Of a stretch of 64,000 bases of DNA, positions 1-9,369 are shown in pieces. The number at the start of each line of letters is the position of its first letter. The first letter of the stretch is position 1. The position numbers were made by a program, and so were the translations under genes. This DNA comes from Nocardiopsis eucommiae (GTDB lineage Bacteria > Actinomycetota > Actinomycetes > Streptosporangiales > Streptosporangiaceae), in contig CP074402.1 in NCBI GenBank assembly GCA_018388625.1, positions 1,550,001-1,614,000 of the forward strand, given 5' to 3'. The notes under the pieces are model-generated. The model searched no databases. It saw nothing but the letters and a program-made list of their open reading frames with translations, and was not told the origin of the DNA.

Positions 1-346
1 CCGGGGAAGTGGACCCTGCTCGGGTGCCTGGGGCCGATCACCGCCCGGGATGGGACACCGTCGGTGAGCGGGCCCGGGGCGCCGCCGGTCATCGACCGGA
101 CACCACCAGGGGCCGGTCTCCATCCGGTAGTCCGGTAGTTCGGGAGCCGGACGCCGCCGGAGGAGCGGGCGCGCGCCGGAGCCGCCGGAGGAGCCGCTGC
201 GGGCCGCGTCGCGGGGCACCCGGGGCGGGTCCGCCTGAGAGCTTGCCCACGGCACCGACGCGCCGACCCGTCCGCGGGGGCGCCCCGGAACCGTCGTGCC
301 TGTGGACGACCCCCTCCACCCCCACCGCCTCTGGTACCAAGGAGTC
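1..346. other. Left-edge region without a recognisable gene
   Basis: I see no protein family in any frame here; the open frames are compositional by-products of high GC. The stretch holds a short tandem repeat, two copies of TCCGGTAG at 123-130 and 131-138. It probably contains the promoter and leader of the helicase gene that follows. It could also hold the tail of a gene starting left of the window, which cannot be judged from here. Confidence 0.4.
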
Positions 347-2546
347 ATGGCCACTCCCACCCAGCCTGACGTCCCCGTCCCCGACGCGCCGACGACCACC
401 GAGCCAGCCCTCTCCGCCGCCGAAGGCGCCCTGCGCGAGCGCGCGGAGGGGCACCTGCGCGCCCTCGCGGGCGAGTCCGCCCGCCTGCGCGAGGACCAGT
501 GGACCGCCATCCACGCCCTGGTCGCCGAGCACCGCCGGGCGCTGGTCGTGCAGCGCACCGGTTGGGGCAAGTCCGCGGTGTACTTCGTGGCCACCGCCCT
601 GCGCCGGGCCGAGGGGCGGGGCCCACGGTCATCGTCTCCCCGCTGCTCGCGCTGATGCGCAACCAGATCGCCGCGGCCGAGCGCGCGGGCATCCGCGCCC
701 GCACCATCAACAGCTCCAACACCACCGCCTGGGAGTCCACGTACGCCGAGGTCTCCCAGGGGCTGGTGGACGTCCTGCTGGTCAGCCCCGAGCGGCTCAA
801 CAACCCGGAGTTCCGGGACCGCGTCCTGCCCGAACTCGCCGCCGGGGCGGGCCTGGTCGTCATCGACGAGGCGCACTGCGTCTCCGACTGGGGCCACGAC
901 TTCCGGCCCGACTACCGGCGCATCCGCTCCCTCCTGCACGACCTGCCAGACGGGGTGCCGGTCCTGGCCACCACGGCCACCGCCAACGAACGCGTCACCC
1001 ATGACGTGGCCGAACAGCTCCAGGCCGGTGCCGACCGGGCCGACACGCTGGTCCTGCGGGGCAGCCTGGAACGCGAGAGCCTGAGCCTGGGCGTGGCCGA
1101 GCTCCCCGACCCGACCGCGCGGCTCAGCTGGCTGGCCGAGCACCTGCCCAAGATCCCCGGATCGGGCATCGTCTACACGCTCACCGTCAGCGCCGCCGCC
1201 GAGACCGCCCGCTTCCTCACCGAGCAGGGCCTGGAGGTGCTGCCGTACACCGGGCAGACCGATCCCGACGAGCGCGGGCTCGCCGAGGACGCCCTCCTCG
1301 GCAACCGGGTGAAGGCGCTCGTGGCCACCAGCGCGCTGGGGATGGGCTTCGACAAGCCCGACCTGGGTTTCGTCGTGCACCTCGGAGCTCCGCAGTCACC
1401 GATCTCCTACTACCAGCAGGTCGGCCGTGCGGGACGTGGCGTGGAACGGGCCGAGGTGGTGCTCCTGCCCGGCCGCGAGGACGTCCGGATCTGGGAGTAC
1501 TTCGCCGGTCTGTCCTTCCCCCGGAGGAGACCGTGCGCCAGACCCTCCGGGCTCTGGCGGAGTCCGACAGGCCCCTGTCCACCGCCAGCCTGGAGACCAG
1601 GGTGGACCTGCGCCGCACCCGCCTGGAGCAGATGCTCAAGGTGCTGGACGTGGACGGCGCGGTGCGCCGGGTGCGCGGCGGCTGGACCGCCACGGGTGAA
1701 CCCTGGACCTACGACGCGGAGCGCTACGCCGCCGTCAGCGCGGCCCGCGAACGCGAGCAGCGCGCCATGCTCGACTACGTCTCCACCGACACCTGCCGGA
1801 TGGAGTTCCTCCGCCGACAGCTCGACGACCCCGCCGCCGAACCCTGTGGCCGCTGCGACGTGTGCACCGGGCAGTACTGGCCCACCGACGTCGACACCGG
1901 CCGCCGCCAGGCGGCCGCCGACCACCTGGACCGGCCCGGCACGCCGCTCGCGCCGCGCCGCCAGTGGCCGTCCGGCATGAACACGCTCGGTGTGAGCCTG
2001 TCCGGCAAGATCCCCGAGAACCTGCGGGCGGGCGAGGGGCGTGCCCTGGGCCGGCTCACCGACATCGGCTGGGGTACCGAGCTGCGCCGCGTCTTCGCCG
2101 AGGACGCCCCGGACACCCCCGTGGACGAGCGACTCCTCCAGGGTGTGGTGCGTGTGCTCGCCGCGTGGGGGTGGGAGAACCGACCGGTCGGGGTGGTCGC
2201 GATGCCCTCGCTCTCCCGCCCGACCCTCGTGGGGGACCTGGCCGCCCGTATCTCCGAACTCGGCCGACTCGCGCCGCTCGGCTCCCTGTCCTACCGGACC
2301 CCGGCGGGCCCTGGCCCGCGCCGCCACAACAGCGCGATGCGACTGGAGCAGGTGTACAACGCGCTGGTGGTGGATCCCGCGCTGGCCGACCGCGTGGCCG
2401 AGCTCCAGAGAGACACCCCGGGCCCGATCCTGCTGGTGGACGACCAGACCGACACGGGGTGGAGCCTGACCGTGGGCGCGGCCCTGCTCCGCAAGGCGGG
2501 AGCCCCGGAGGTGCTGCCGCTGACCCTGTCCACCACGGGAGGGTGA
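347..2546 (+). CDS. recQ: RecQ-family ATP-dependent DNA helicase with C-terminal phosphoribosyltransferase-like domain (two apparent frameshifts)
   Basis: This is a superfamily 2 DNA helicase of about 733 residues once two single-base losses are repaired, near 620 and 1520, both in C runs. Visible motifs in order are Walker A (RTGWGKSAVYF), the DEAH box (VVIDEAHCVSDWGHDF), motif III (TATAN), motif VI (QVGRAGRG), and a RecQ-type zinc cluster with four cysteines in the region CRMEF...CGRCDVC. After the zinc region the protein continues for some 200 residues and ends with ILLVDDQTDTGWSLT, which resembles the PRPP-binding loop of phosphoribosyltransferases such as ComF. The start is the ATG at 347, giving MATPTQPDVP. 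The role would be unwinding recombination intermediates in the cytoplasm; the job of the tail is unknown. A strong hairpin follows the stop. Confidence 0.85.
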
Positions 2547-2580
2547 CCACGCGGGTCGGGATGGCCCTGACGGTGCGCCT

Positions 2581-2622
2581 GCCCCGCCCAGCGGTCCCCG
2601 GCCGGGAACCGCTGGGCGGGGC
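2581..2622 (+). terminator. Hairpin terminator after the RecQ gene
   Basis: A perfect 15-bp inverted repeat (arms 2581-2595 and 2608-2622) encloses a 12-nt loop. It starts 34 bp after the helicase stop codon. There is no clear T tract, as is common for actinobacterial terminators. Confidence 0.75.
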
Positions 2623-2687
2623 CTCCTCGCGGTGCGCGGGTCATCCCGGCAACGCACCGTGCCGGGCGGGGTCGCCGGGCGGACATG

Positions 2688-2722
2688 ACGAGACCCCGCC
2701 ACCCTGGGGTGCGGGGTCTCGT
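2688..2722 (-). terminator. Hairpin terminator after the sugar kinase gene
   Basis: A perfect 12-bp inverted repeat (arms 2688-2699 and 2711-2722) with an 11-nt loop lies just past the stop of the minus-strand kinase. Together with the 2581-2622 hairpin it separates two convergent genes. Confidence 0.75.
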
Positions 2723-2740
2723 CGGAGGAACCTGACGGGT

Positions 2741-3685
2741 CTAGCGCAGGCGCTGGCCCCGGGGCGCGCCCCGGCGCACCGGCTGGCCCTCACCCAGGTC
2801 CGGGCGGGCACCCGGCTGGTGCAGGGCACGGGCGGCCAGCCTGCTGGCCCGGCCCAGTGCCTCCTTGGGGTGCCGGCCGGTCAGCCACGCGGGGAGGAAC
2901 CCGGCGATGAACGCGTCACCGGCGCCGACCGAACCGGGGGAGGGGTCCACCGGCTCGGCGGGGGCCCGCACGCAGTCCTCGCGGGTCTTGGAGGCCCACA
3001 GGCCACCCTCCTCGCCGAGCTTGATCACGACGTTGGGGAACCAGGCGGTGAGCACCTTCGCGGCGGCCTCGGCGTCGTCCCGACCGGTGAGCACCCGGGC
3101 CTGGTCGACGTTGACGAACAACAGCCGCGCGCCCTGCGTCCAGTCGAGGAAGTTCTCCGCCCCCGCGCGCTCCAGCGGCGCGTGCGAGCCGCCGTCCACG
3201 GAGATGGACATGCCGCTCTCCCGCGCCATGCGCAGGGCCACCCGGGCCGCGCGGCGGGAGTCGGAGTTGATCAGCGTGTACCCGGACACGTGCAGGTGGC
3301 CGTCGGGGCCGAACACGTCGCGGGGCAGGTCCTCGGGCTGGAGACGGGCGTTGGCGCCGGGGTCGCTCAGCATCGTCCGGTCGCCCCGGTGGGTGATCAT
3401 GACCACGCAGGTGCCGGTGGAGCGCTCGGGGTCCATCACCATGCGGGAGTCCAGGCCGTAGCCCATGAGCTCCATCTCGCGGGTGCGCCCGGTGATGTCG
3501 GAGCCGCGACGACCGACGAACGTGGTCTCGGTGCCCTCGACCGCGAGCCACGAGGCGATGTTCGCCCCGGAACCGCCGCCGTACATGATCACCGACGCCG
3601 GGGTGTCGCTGCCGCGGGCCAACGGGTGGAACGCGCGCGCGACGGCATCGGTCATCAGATCACCGATCACGACCACTCGAGTCAT
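2741..3685 (-). CDS. PfkB/ribokinase-family carbohydrate kinase
   Basis: A cytoplasmic sugar or nucleoside kinase of 314 residues that would phosphorylate its substrate with ATP. The N-terminus MTRVVVIGDLMTD and the early glycine-rich MYGGGSGANIASWL segment match the first PfkB signature. The C-terminal PGSVGAGDAFIAGFL holds the GAGD motif with the catalytic aspartate and anion hole. I chose the ATG at 3685 because the family fold begins there; an upstream in-frame start would add 14 non-conserved residues. No other pathway gene is adjacent, so the substrate cannot be assigned. A CGTTAA/TTAACG dyad lies about 45 bp upstream of the start and may be an operator. Confidence 0.85.
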   Translation of the reverse strand: MTRVVVIGDLMTDAVARAFHPLARGSDTPASVIMYGGGSGANIASWLAVEGTETTFVGRRGSDITGRTREMELMGYGLDSRMVMDPERSTGTCVVMITHRGDRTMLSDPGANARLQPEDLPRDVFGPDGHLHVSGYTLINSDSRRAARVALRMARESGMSISVDGGSHAPLERAGAENFLDWTQGARLLFVNVDQARVLTGRDDAEAAAKVLTAWFPNVVIKLGEEGGLWASKTREDCVRAPAEPVDPSPGSVGAGDAFIAGFLPAWLTGRHPKEALGRASRLAARALHQPGARPDLGEGQPVRRGAPRGQRLR

Positions 3686-3729
3686 TTCGCCAGCCACCAC
3701 CGAGGGTTTGAGAATCTGTGCCCGCACGA

Positions 3730-3745
3730 CGTTAACAGCTTAACG
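3730..3745. promoter_or_regulatory. Palindrome upstream of the sugar kinase
   Basis: CGTTAACAGCTTAACG has perfect 6-bp arms around a 4-bp centre and is AT-rich against its surroundings. Its position, 45 bp upstream of the kinase start, suits an operator for a LacI- or GntR-type regulator. No regulator gene is adjacent, so the protein partner is unknown. Confidence 0.4.
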
Positions 3746-4102
3746 ATCAGTGTCGGGTAACGAACTGACAGCGCCCGGGACACGCGGTCGCGCGGGGGCC
3801 GCCGCGGATCGTGAGGCCCTGCGTACGAGGGGTTTCGACCCACCCAGGAAGACTATCCGCACTCGGCGTGATCTCGGACGCCCGACCGTCACCGGAACCG
3901 GTCGGGCACACTCCGAGGGCGTGGGTCCCGCTCGTGTCGTGGAACCGGAACCTCGGGGCCCTCTCTGTACGCCCACGCACCGGTCGCCGCGCGTGTCCGA
4001 GGGTCTCGACCCCCGTTCGCGAGGCCCGCCTGAGGGGTCGATTTCGGTCATCCCGCATGGACTTTCCCCGAATTCGACCGATTGTCGTCTAGTCTCGCTG
4101 TC
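3746..4102. other. Divergent intergenic region between sugar kinase and PatA-like gene
   Basis: This 357-bp stretch carries no convincing gene. The open frames in it lack ribosome binding sites and family resemblance. It must contain the promoter of the downstream acetyltransferase, probably close to position 4103 because no ribosome binding site precedes that GTG, but I cannot place the promoter boxes. Confidence 0.4.
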
Positions 4103-6823
4103 GTGCAGTCCTACCCGAACCACTGGGAAGCCGACGTCGTCCTGACCGACGGAGGCACCGCGCACCTGCGCCCCATCACCCCTGACGACGCCGACCTGCT
4201 GCGCGAGTTCCACTCCCGGCTCTCACCGGAGACGATCTACTACCGGTTCTTCGCGCCCTACCCCAAGCTCTCCGACCGGGACGTGAAACGCTTCACTACG
4301 GTCGACTACGAGGACCGCGTGGCCCTGGTCGCCACCATCTCCGACTCCATGGTCTCCGTGGTGCGGTATGACAAGGTCGCCCCCGAGGAGGCCGAGGTGG
4401 CCTTCGTCGTGGAGGACGGGCACCAGGGGCGTGGCCTGGCCTCGGTGCTCCTGGAGCACATCGGAGCCGCCGCCCGCGAACGCGGGGTGCGCCGTTTCAT
4501 CGCGGACGTCCTGCCCGAGAACCGGCGCATGATCAACGTCTTCCGCGAGGCCGGGTACACCGCGCAGCAGACCTTCGACGAGGGCGTCATCCGCCTCACC
4601 CTCGACCTCCAGCCCACGGACGACTCCACCGAGGTCATGCGGGCCCGCGAACAGCGCGCCGAGTCGCGCTCCATCGCCCGCCTGCTCTTCCCCGAGTCCG
4701 TCGCCGTCATCGGGGCCAGCCGCACGGCGCACACCATCGGCCAGACCGCGCTGCGCAACCTGCTCGGCGGCGAGTTCCAGGGCCCCGTCTACCCGGTCCA
4801 CCCCGAGGCCAAGGCCGTCGTCGGCGTCCGCGCCTACCCCTCCGTCCTCGACATCCCCGACCAGATCGACCTCGCCGTGGTGGCCGTGCGCGCCGACACC
4901 GTCGTCGACGTGGTCGAACAGTGCGCGGAGAAGGGCGTGCACGGGCTGATCGTGGTCAGCTCCGGGTTCGGTGAGGTCGGCCCCGAGGGGCGCGCCCGCC
5001 AGGACGAACTGGTGCGCACCGCCCGCGCCGCCGGTATGCGCGTGGTCGGGCCGAACTGCCTGGGCATCGCCAACAGCGATCCCACGGTCTCGCTCAACGC
5101 CACCCTCTCCCCGGACCTGCCCCCGCAGGGCCCCATCGGCTTCTTCTCCCAGTCCGGAGCCCTGGGCCGGGCCATCCTCCAGCGGGTGGCCGAACGCGGC
5201 ATGGGCCTGTCCACCTTCGTCTCGGCGGGCAACCGCGCGGACGTGTCCGGCAACGACCTCATGCAGTACTGGCAGGAGGACCCCGCCACCAAGGTGGTCC
5301 TCCAGTACCTGGAGTCCCTGGGCAACCCGCGCAAGTTCACCCGCCTCGCCCGGCGCCTGGCCAAGCAGAAGCCGGTCGTCGCCGTGCGCAGCGGCGGATC
5401 CGCGCGGACCACCCCCACCGGGCACGCCGCCGGTGGCCTGGCCCTGCCCGACTACGCCGTCACGTCCCTGTTCCAGCAGGCGGGCGTGGTGCGCGTGGAC
5501 GACATCACGCAGATGTTCGACGCCGCCCAGGTGTTCGCCTACCAGCCGCTGCCCGAGGGGCCGCGGGTGGGCATCATCGGCAACTCCGACTCCCTGGAGC
5601 TGCTGGTCAAGGACGCGGCGGTCCGTCAGGGGCTCAAGCCGCACGACCCGGTCAACCTGGGTCCGCAGGCCACCGCCGACGACTTCGACACCGCGATCCG
5701 GGCCGCGCAGGCCGCCGAGGACGTCCACTCGATCGTGGTGGTCTTCGTCCCGGCCCTGCACCCCATCGGTGACGACGTCGCCCGTGTCCTGCGTGCCCGC
5801 TCCCTGGACTCGGACAAGCCCATCGTCACCACCTATCTCGCGCGCCAGGGCCTCCCCGAGGAGCTCAGGCACGTCGGTGACCAGGGGCAGACCCTGCACG
5901 GCTCGGTGCCCTCCTACCCCTCTCCCGAGGACGCCGTCCGGGCCGTCGCCCACGCCACCCGGTACGCCCAGTGGCGCAACCGCAAGCCCGGACGCCACCC
6001 CGAACTGCCCGACATCGACCGCGCCCGGGCCCGTGCCACCATCGGCCGCGCGCTCAAGAAGGCCGCGCCGACCGACGACGACGTCGCCTGGTTCGGCGGC
6101 GAGCGACGCTACGACGAGGAGACGGCGATCTCCTCCGAGGACGCCCGCGACCTCCTGGCCTGCTACGGTATCGCCGCCTACCCGGACATCAGGGTCACCT
6201 CCGCCGAGGAGGCCGTGGTCGCCGCCGGTGAGCTCGGCTACCCCGCCGTGGTCAAGGCCGACGCCCCCGACCTGCGGGTGCGCGCGGGAGGCACGTTCGT
6301 CCGCGCCGACCTGCGCACGCCCGAGGACGTTCGGAGCGCCTACCTGTCCCTGGAGGACCGCTTCGGTGGCGAGGCGGAGCTGGTGGTCCAGCGGATGGCC
6401 GCGCCCGGCGTTCCCACGGTGGTGCGCGCGGGCGACAACCAGTCCTTCGGCTCGGTGGTCTCCTTCGGGCTGGCGGACGTCACCGCCGAGCTGCTCGACG
6501 ACCGCTCCTTCCGGCTGGCGCCGCTGACCGACATGGACGCGGCCGACCTCATCCACGCGGTTCGGGCCGCCCCGCTGCTGTTCGGACTGCCCGCGGGCGC
6601 CACCTCGTTGGCCGAGCAGCCCAACGTGGAGGCCCTGGAGGAACTGCTCATCCGGGTGTCCCGACTGGTGGAGGCCTTCCCGGAGATCGGCTACGTGGAC
6701 CTGGACCCGGTTCTGGTCAACGCCACCGGAGCGCACGTCCTGGGCGCCCGGATGTGGCTGCGCGAGGCCCCCGAGGTCCGTCCCGACGTGGGACCGCGCC
6801 GTCTGCGCGGGGTGACGTTCTGA
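4103..6823 (+). CDS. PatA-type protein lysine acetyltransferase: GNAT domain fused to NDP-forming acyl-CoA synthetase-like domain
   Basis: A 906-residue protein. The first 170 residues are a GNAT acetyltransferase domain, with the acetyl-CoA loop HQGRGLASVLLEHI. Next come a CoA-binding Rossmann domain (FPESVAVIGASRTAHTIGQT), a succinyl-CoA-ligase-like domain (GFFSQSGALGRAI), and a C-terminal ATP-grasp domain (YGIAAYPDIRVTSAEEAV, AVVKADAPDLR). This GNAT-first order is the one described for Streptomyces lividans SlPatA and is the reverse of Salmonella Pat. Such enzymes acetylate and inactivate acyl-CoA synthetases. I prefer the GTG at 4103 over a TTG at 4082 because the conserved start QSYPNHWEADVVL follows it. 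No Shine-Dalgarno is visible, so a leaderless transcript is possible. A sirtuin that could act as the opposing deacetylase lies at 52.2 kb. Confidence 0.85.
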   Translation: MQSYPNHWEADVVLTDGGTAHLRPITPDDADLLREFHSRLSPETIYYRFFAPYPKLSDRDVKRFTTVDYEDRVALVATISDSMVSVVRYDKVAPEEAEVAFVVEDGHQGRGLASVLLEHIGAAARERGVRRFIADVLPENRRMINVFREAGYTAQQTFDEGVIRLTLDLQPTDDSTEVMRAREQRAESRSIARLLFPESVAVIGASRTAHTIGQTALRNLLGGEFQGPVYPVHPEAKAVVGVRAYPSVLDIPDQIDLAVVAVRADTVVDVVEQCAEKGVHGLIVVSSGFGEVGPEGRARQDELVRTARAAGMRVVGPNCLGIANSDPTVSLNATLSPDLPPQGPIGFFSQSGALGRAILQRVAERGMGLSTFVSAGNRADVSGNDLMQYWQEDPATKVVLQYLESLGNPRKFTRLARRLAKQKPVVAVRSGGSARTTPTGHAAGGLALPDYAVTSLFQQAGVVRVDDITQMFDAAQVFAYQPLPEGPRVGIIGNSDSLELLVKDAAVRQGLKPHDPVNLGPQATADDFDTAIRAAQAAEDVHSIVVVFVPALHPIGDDVARVLRARSLDSDKPIVTTYLARQGLPEELRHVGDQGQTLHGSVPSYPSPEDAVRAVAHATRYAQWRNRKPGRHPELPDIDRARARATIGRALKKAAPTDDDVAWFGGERRYDEETAISSEDARDLLACYGIAAYPDIRVTSAEEAVVAAGELGYPAVVKADAPDLRVRAGGTFVRADLRTPEDVRSAYLSLEDRFGGEAELVVQRMAAPGVPTVVRAGDNQSFGSVVSFGLADVTAELLDDRSFRLAPLTDMDAADLIHAVRAAPLLFGLPAGATSLAEQPNVEALEELLIRVSRLVEAFPEIGYVDLDPVLVNATGAHVLGARMWLREAPEVRPDVGPRRLRGVTF

Positions 6824-6891
6824 TCAGGGAATGGGTCTCCCGTTTCGGCGGACGGTCGCGAAGTGTCGCCGGAAGGGGGCAGGATAGAGGT

Positions 6892-7488
6892 ATGAGGAAA
6901 ACACGTGCCGTGTCCACGGATTGGCGCCTGGAGATCGAGCGGAGCGGTTACTACCCGGCTCTGGTGATCGACGCCGTCGCGACCACCCTGGGCGAGGAGG
7001 ACGCCGAGGCGTTCATCGTGCACCATGAGGCGACCTTCGACCCGGCCATGGAGATGCGTCGGCACATCACCGTCATGCTGCTGACCGCCACCCGTCTCGT
7101 CGTCTGTCACACCGACGAGCACCCGCCCACCGAACCCGGTGGGACCTCGCACGCCTCCACCACGACCGACAGCATCCAGCTGGGCAACATCCAGTCGGTG
7201 GCGCTGACCCGGGTCGTTCCCAACCCCGCCCAGTACACGCCGGGCAGCCTGCCCAGTGAGCTGGTGCTCAGCGTGAACCTCTCGGTGAACTGGGGCGCGG
7301 TCGCGCACATCGACCTCGAACCGGCCTCGTGCGCGGACGAGAGCTGCGAGCTCGACCACGGATACACGGGCGCCCTCACCGCCGAGCCGCTCACCCTGAG
7401 GGTCAGCGAGGCGGCAGACGGCGCGGAGGCGGTCACCACCATGCTGCACTTCGCGGACGCGCTGTCCGCCGCGACCACGCGTCGCTGA
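6892..7488 (+). CDS. Conserved actinobacterial protein of the DUF5998 type
   Basis: A 198-residue soluble protein with no signal peptide or membrane segment. The sequence MRKTRAVSTDWRLEIERSGY and the following DAVATTLGEEDAEAFIVHHEATFD match my recollection of a conserved actinobacterial family labelled DUF5998, sometimes called phosphodiesterase without evidence. The middle is predicted beta-rich, with HITVMLLTATRLVVCHTDE and LVLSVNLSVNWGAVAHIDLEP. Two cysteines sit in the segment CADESCELDHG and could bind a metal. It lies 68 bp after the acetyltransferase in the same direction and is followed by a hairpin, so the two may share a transcript. No function can be assigned. Confidence 0.7.
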   Translation: MRKTRAVSTDWRLEIERSGYYPALVIDAVATTLGEEDAEAFIVHHEATFDPAMEMRRHITVMLLTATRLVVCHTDEHPPTEPGGTSHASTTTDSIQLGNIQSVALTRVVPNPAQYTPGSLPSELVLSVNLSVNWGAVAHIDLEPASCADESCELDHGYTGALTAEPLTLRVSEAADGAEAVTTMLHFADALSAATTRR

Positions 7489-7518
7489 CACGGCGGACGC
7501 GAGCGAAGCACACCCGGC

Positions 7519-7556
7519 GGGGCCGGGGCGATCTCCACGGAGGCCGCCCCGGCCCC
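7519..7556 (+). terminator. Hairpin terminator after the DUF5998-like gene
   Basis: A perfect 12-bp G/C stem (arms 7519-7530 and 7545-7556) with a 14-nt loop lies 31 bp after the stop codon. Confidence 0.7.
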
Positions 7557-7609
7557 GTTCCGTGGGGCGGTGGGAGCCGGGGCGGGCGTGAACGCTAGCG
7601 TGTGGTGCA

Positions 7610-7639
7610 CGTAACACGAGCGCGCTCGCCCGTAACACG
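7610..7639. promoter_or_regulatory. Two direct CGTAACACG repeats, 21 bp apart
   Basis: Identical 9-mers at 7610-7618 and 7631-7639 are spaced two DNA turns apart, about 105 bp upstream of the enoyl-CoA hydratase start. Same-face direct repeats of this kind are typical of activator or response-regulator sites. The binding protein is unknown. Confidence 0.35.
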
Positions 7640-7744
7640 GACCCGGCAGACTCGTCGTCGGTCGGCATGGCCGGGACCGCCGCCGTACCGCGCCAGTGAC
7701 GCCGTGGCCTCCGCGCGCGTCCAACGGAGAGAGGTCAGCCAGCG

Positions 7745-8568
7745 ATGACGCAGCACCCGACACCCCCGAACCCCTCGGGCGACGCCCCCTCGTACGCTCG
7801 AACGTCGACCGGGCCATCGCCACCATCACTCTGGACTCCCCGCGCAACCGCAACGCGCTGTCCGCCCGGCTGCGCTCCCAGCTCTCGGCGGCGCTCTCCG
7901 CCGCCATGGCCGACGACGAGGTCCGGGGCGTGGTCCTCACCGGGAGCGGCCCGGTGTTCTGCGCGGGCGCGGACCTCAAGGAGGTCGGTGCGGCCCTCCA
8001 AGGGGCCCCGGTCGCACCCGCGCCGGAGCTCCCCGAGATCTTCGAGCAGATCATGGGCGGCCCCAAACCGGTGGTCGCCGCCCTCAACGGTGCGGCCCGC
8101 GCGGGCGGGATCGGCCTGGTGGCCGCCGCCGACATCGCGCTCGCCCCCAAGAGCGCCACCTTCGCCTTCACCGAGGTGCGGATCGGAGTGGTTCCGGCGA
8201 TCATCTCCGTCCCGGTCTCGGCGCGCATGCACTCGCGCCAGCTCAGCCGCTACTTCCTCACCGGGGAGCTCTTCGACGCCTCCGACGCGGCCCGGGCGGG
8301 GCTCATCACCCAGGCCGTCCCCGACCGCGACATGGACCAGGCGTTGGACGCCGTCCTCCAAGGGCTGCGCGGCTCGGCCCCGACCGCGCTGTCCCGCACC
8401 AAGGAACTCCTGGGGGAGCTCGGCGGCGGAGCCCAGGCGGCCCCGGACCGGCGCACCGAGGTGTTCACCCGCATGGGAGAGCTCTCCGCCGAGTTCTTCG
8501 CCGGTGAGGACGCGGCGGAGGGCCGGGCGTCCTTCTTCGAGAAGCGCCCGCCACGCTGGGCACGCTGA
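7745..8568 (+). CDS. Enoyl-CoA hydratase/isomerase family protein (one apparent frameshift near the start)
   Basis: A crotonase-fold enzyme of 274 residues, probably acting on acyl-CoA thioesters in fatty-acid or branched-chain degradation. The signature pieces are TLDSPRNRNALS, the first oxyanion-hole segment VFCAGADLKE, and the second oxyanion-hole segment GAARAGGIGLVAAADIALA. FTEVRIGVVPAIISV follows and carries a glutamate at a usual catalytic position. I chose the ATG at 7745 because a GGAGAGAGG ribosome binding site precedes it. The frame must then gain one C in the run near 7785 to join LVRSNVDRAIATITL. Without that repair the frame has no well-placed start. It stands alone between two hairpins and the next gene, so the exact substrate is open. 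Confidence 0.8.
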
Positions 8569-8667
8569 CGCCGTCCGGGCACCGCTCGGCGCCGGAGACG
8601 GGACACCCGAATCACCGGGTGCCCCACCCGGGTTTCCACTCTTCCCACGACAGGCCACAATGGTCGG

Positions 8668-9321
8668 GTGAGCTACTCCGGAGATACCAAGGTCGGCGGC
8701 CCCGCCGACCTGCGCCAACTACCGCATCTGACGATCACCAAGCTGGCCGTGGGCCCGATGGACAACAACGCCTACCTCCTCCGCTGCCGGAGCACGGGCG
8801 AGGCGGTCCTCATCGACGCGGCGGCCGAACCCGACCGAATCCTGGAGATGATCGGTGAGGACGGGCTGACCCGAGTGGTCACCACCCACCGCCACCAGGA
8901 CCACTGGCAGGCCCTGGCCGAGGTCGTCGGCCAGACCGGCGCCCGCACGGTCGCCCACCCCGACGACGCTGACGAACTGCCGGTGTCGGTGGACGAGCCG
9001 GTCGCCCACGGCGGCACCGTCCCGGTCGGGGACAGCGCACTCACGGTCATCCACCTGCGCGGCCACACGCCCGGGTCGATCGCCCTGCGCTACGACGACC
9101 CCGACGGCCACACCCACCTGTTCACCGGTGACAGCCTCTTCCCGGGCGGGGTCGGCAAGACCTGGTCCGACACTGACTTCCAGACGCTGTTCGGTGACGT
9201 GTCGGAGCGGCTCTTCGGCGCCCTGGGCGACGACACCTGGGTGTACCCCGGGCACGGCGGAGACACCACCCTGGGCGCTGAGCGTCCGCACCTCGCGGAG
9301 TGGCGCGAGCGCGGTTGGTAG
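8668..9321 (+). CDS. Metallo-beta-lactamase-fold hydrolase (glyoxalase II-like)
   Basis: A 217-residue intact reading frame. The metal site is visible as TTHRHQDHW (HxHxDH), followed by a second histidine in HLRGHTPGSIALR, an aspartate in FTGDSLFPGG, and a late histidine in VYPGHGGDTTLG. This set and the length fit the MBL-fold hydrolases annotated as hydroxyacylglutathione-hydrolase-like. In organisms that use mycothiol instead of glutathione the true substrate is uncertain. The start is the GTG at 8668, and the protein has no signal peptide, so it is cytoplasmic. It lies 99 bp downstream of the enoyl-CoA hydratase. Confidence 0.8.
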   Translation: MSYSGDTKVGGPADLRQLPHLTITKLAVGPMDNNAYLLRCRSTGEAVLIDAAAEPDRILEMIGEDGLTRVVTTHRHQDHWQALAEVVGQTGARTVAHPDDADELPVSVDEPVAHGGTVPVGDSALTVIHLRGHTPGSIALRYDDPDGHTHLFTGDSLFPGGVGKTWSDTDFQTLFGDVSERLFGALGDDTWVYPGHGGDTTLGAERPHLAEWRERGW

Positions 9322-9325
9322 GAAC

Positions 9326-9369
9326 GTGACGGGGCGCGGTGGTGACACGGTCCGCCGCGCCCCGGTCAC
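9326..9369. terminator. Bidirectional hairpin between MBL hydrolase and CHAT genes
   Basis: A long G/C-rich inverted repeat (arm 9326-9339 against 9355-9369, one bulged G) fills the gap between two convergent stop codons and can end transcription from both sides. Confidence 0.65.

Noticed and set aside
347..2546. Reading the broken genes as pseudogenes
   Set aside because: The breaks are nearly all single-base losses, affect housekeeping and operon genes alike, and both sides of each break stay conserved. Sequence error explains this better than decay.
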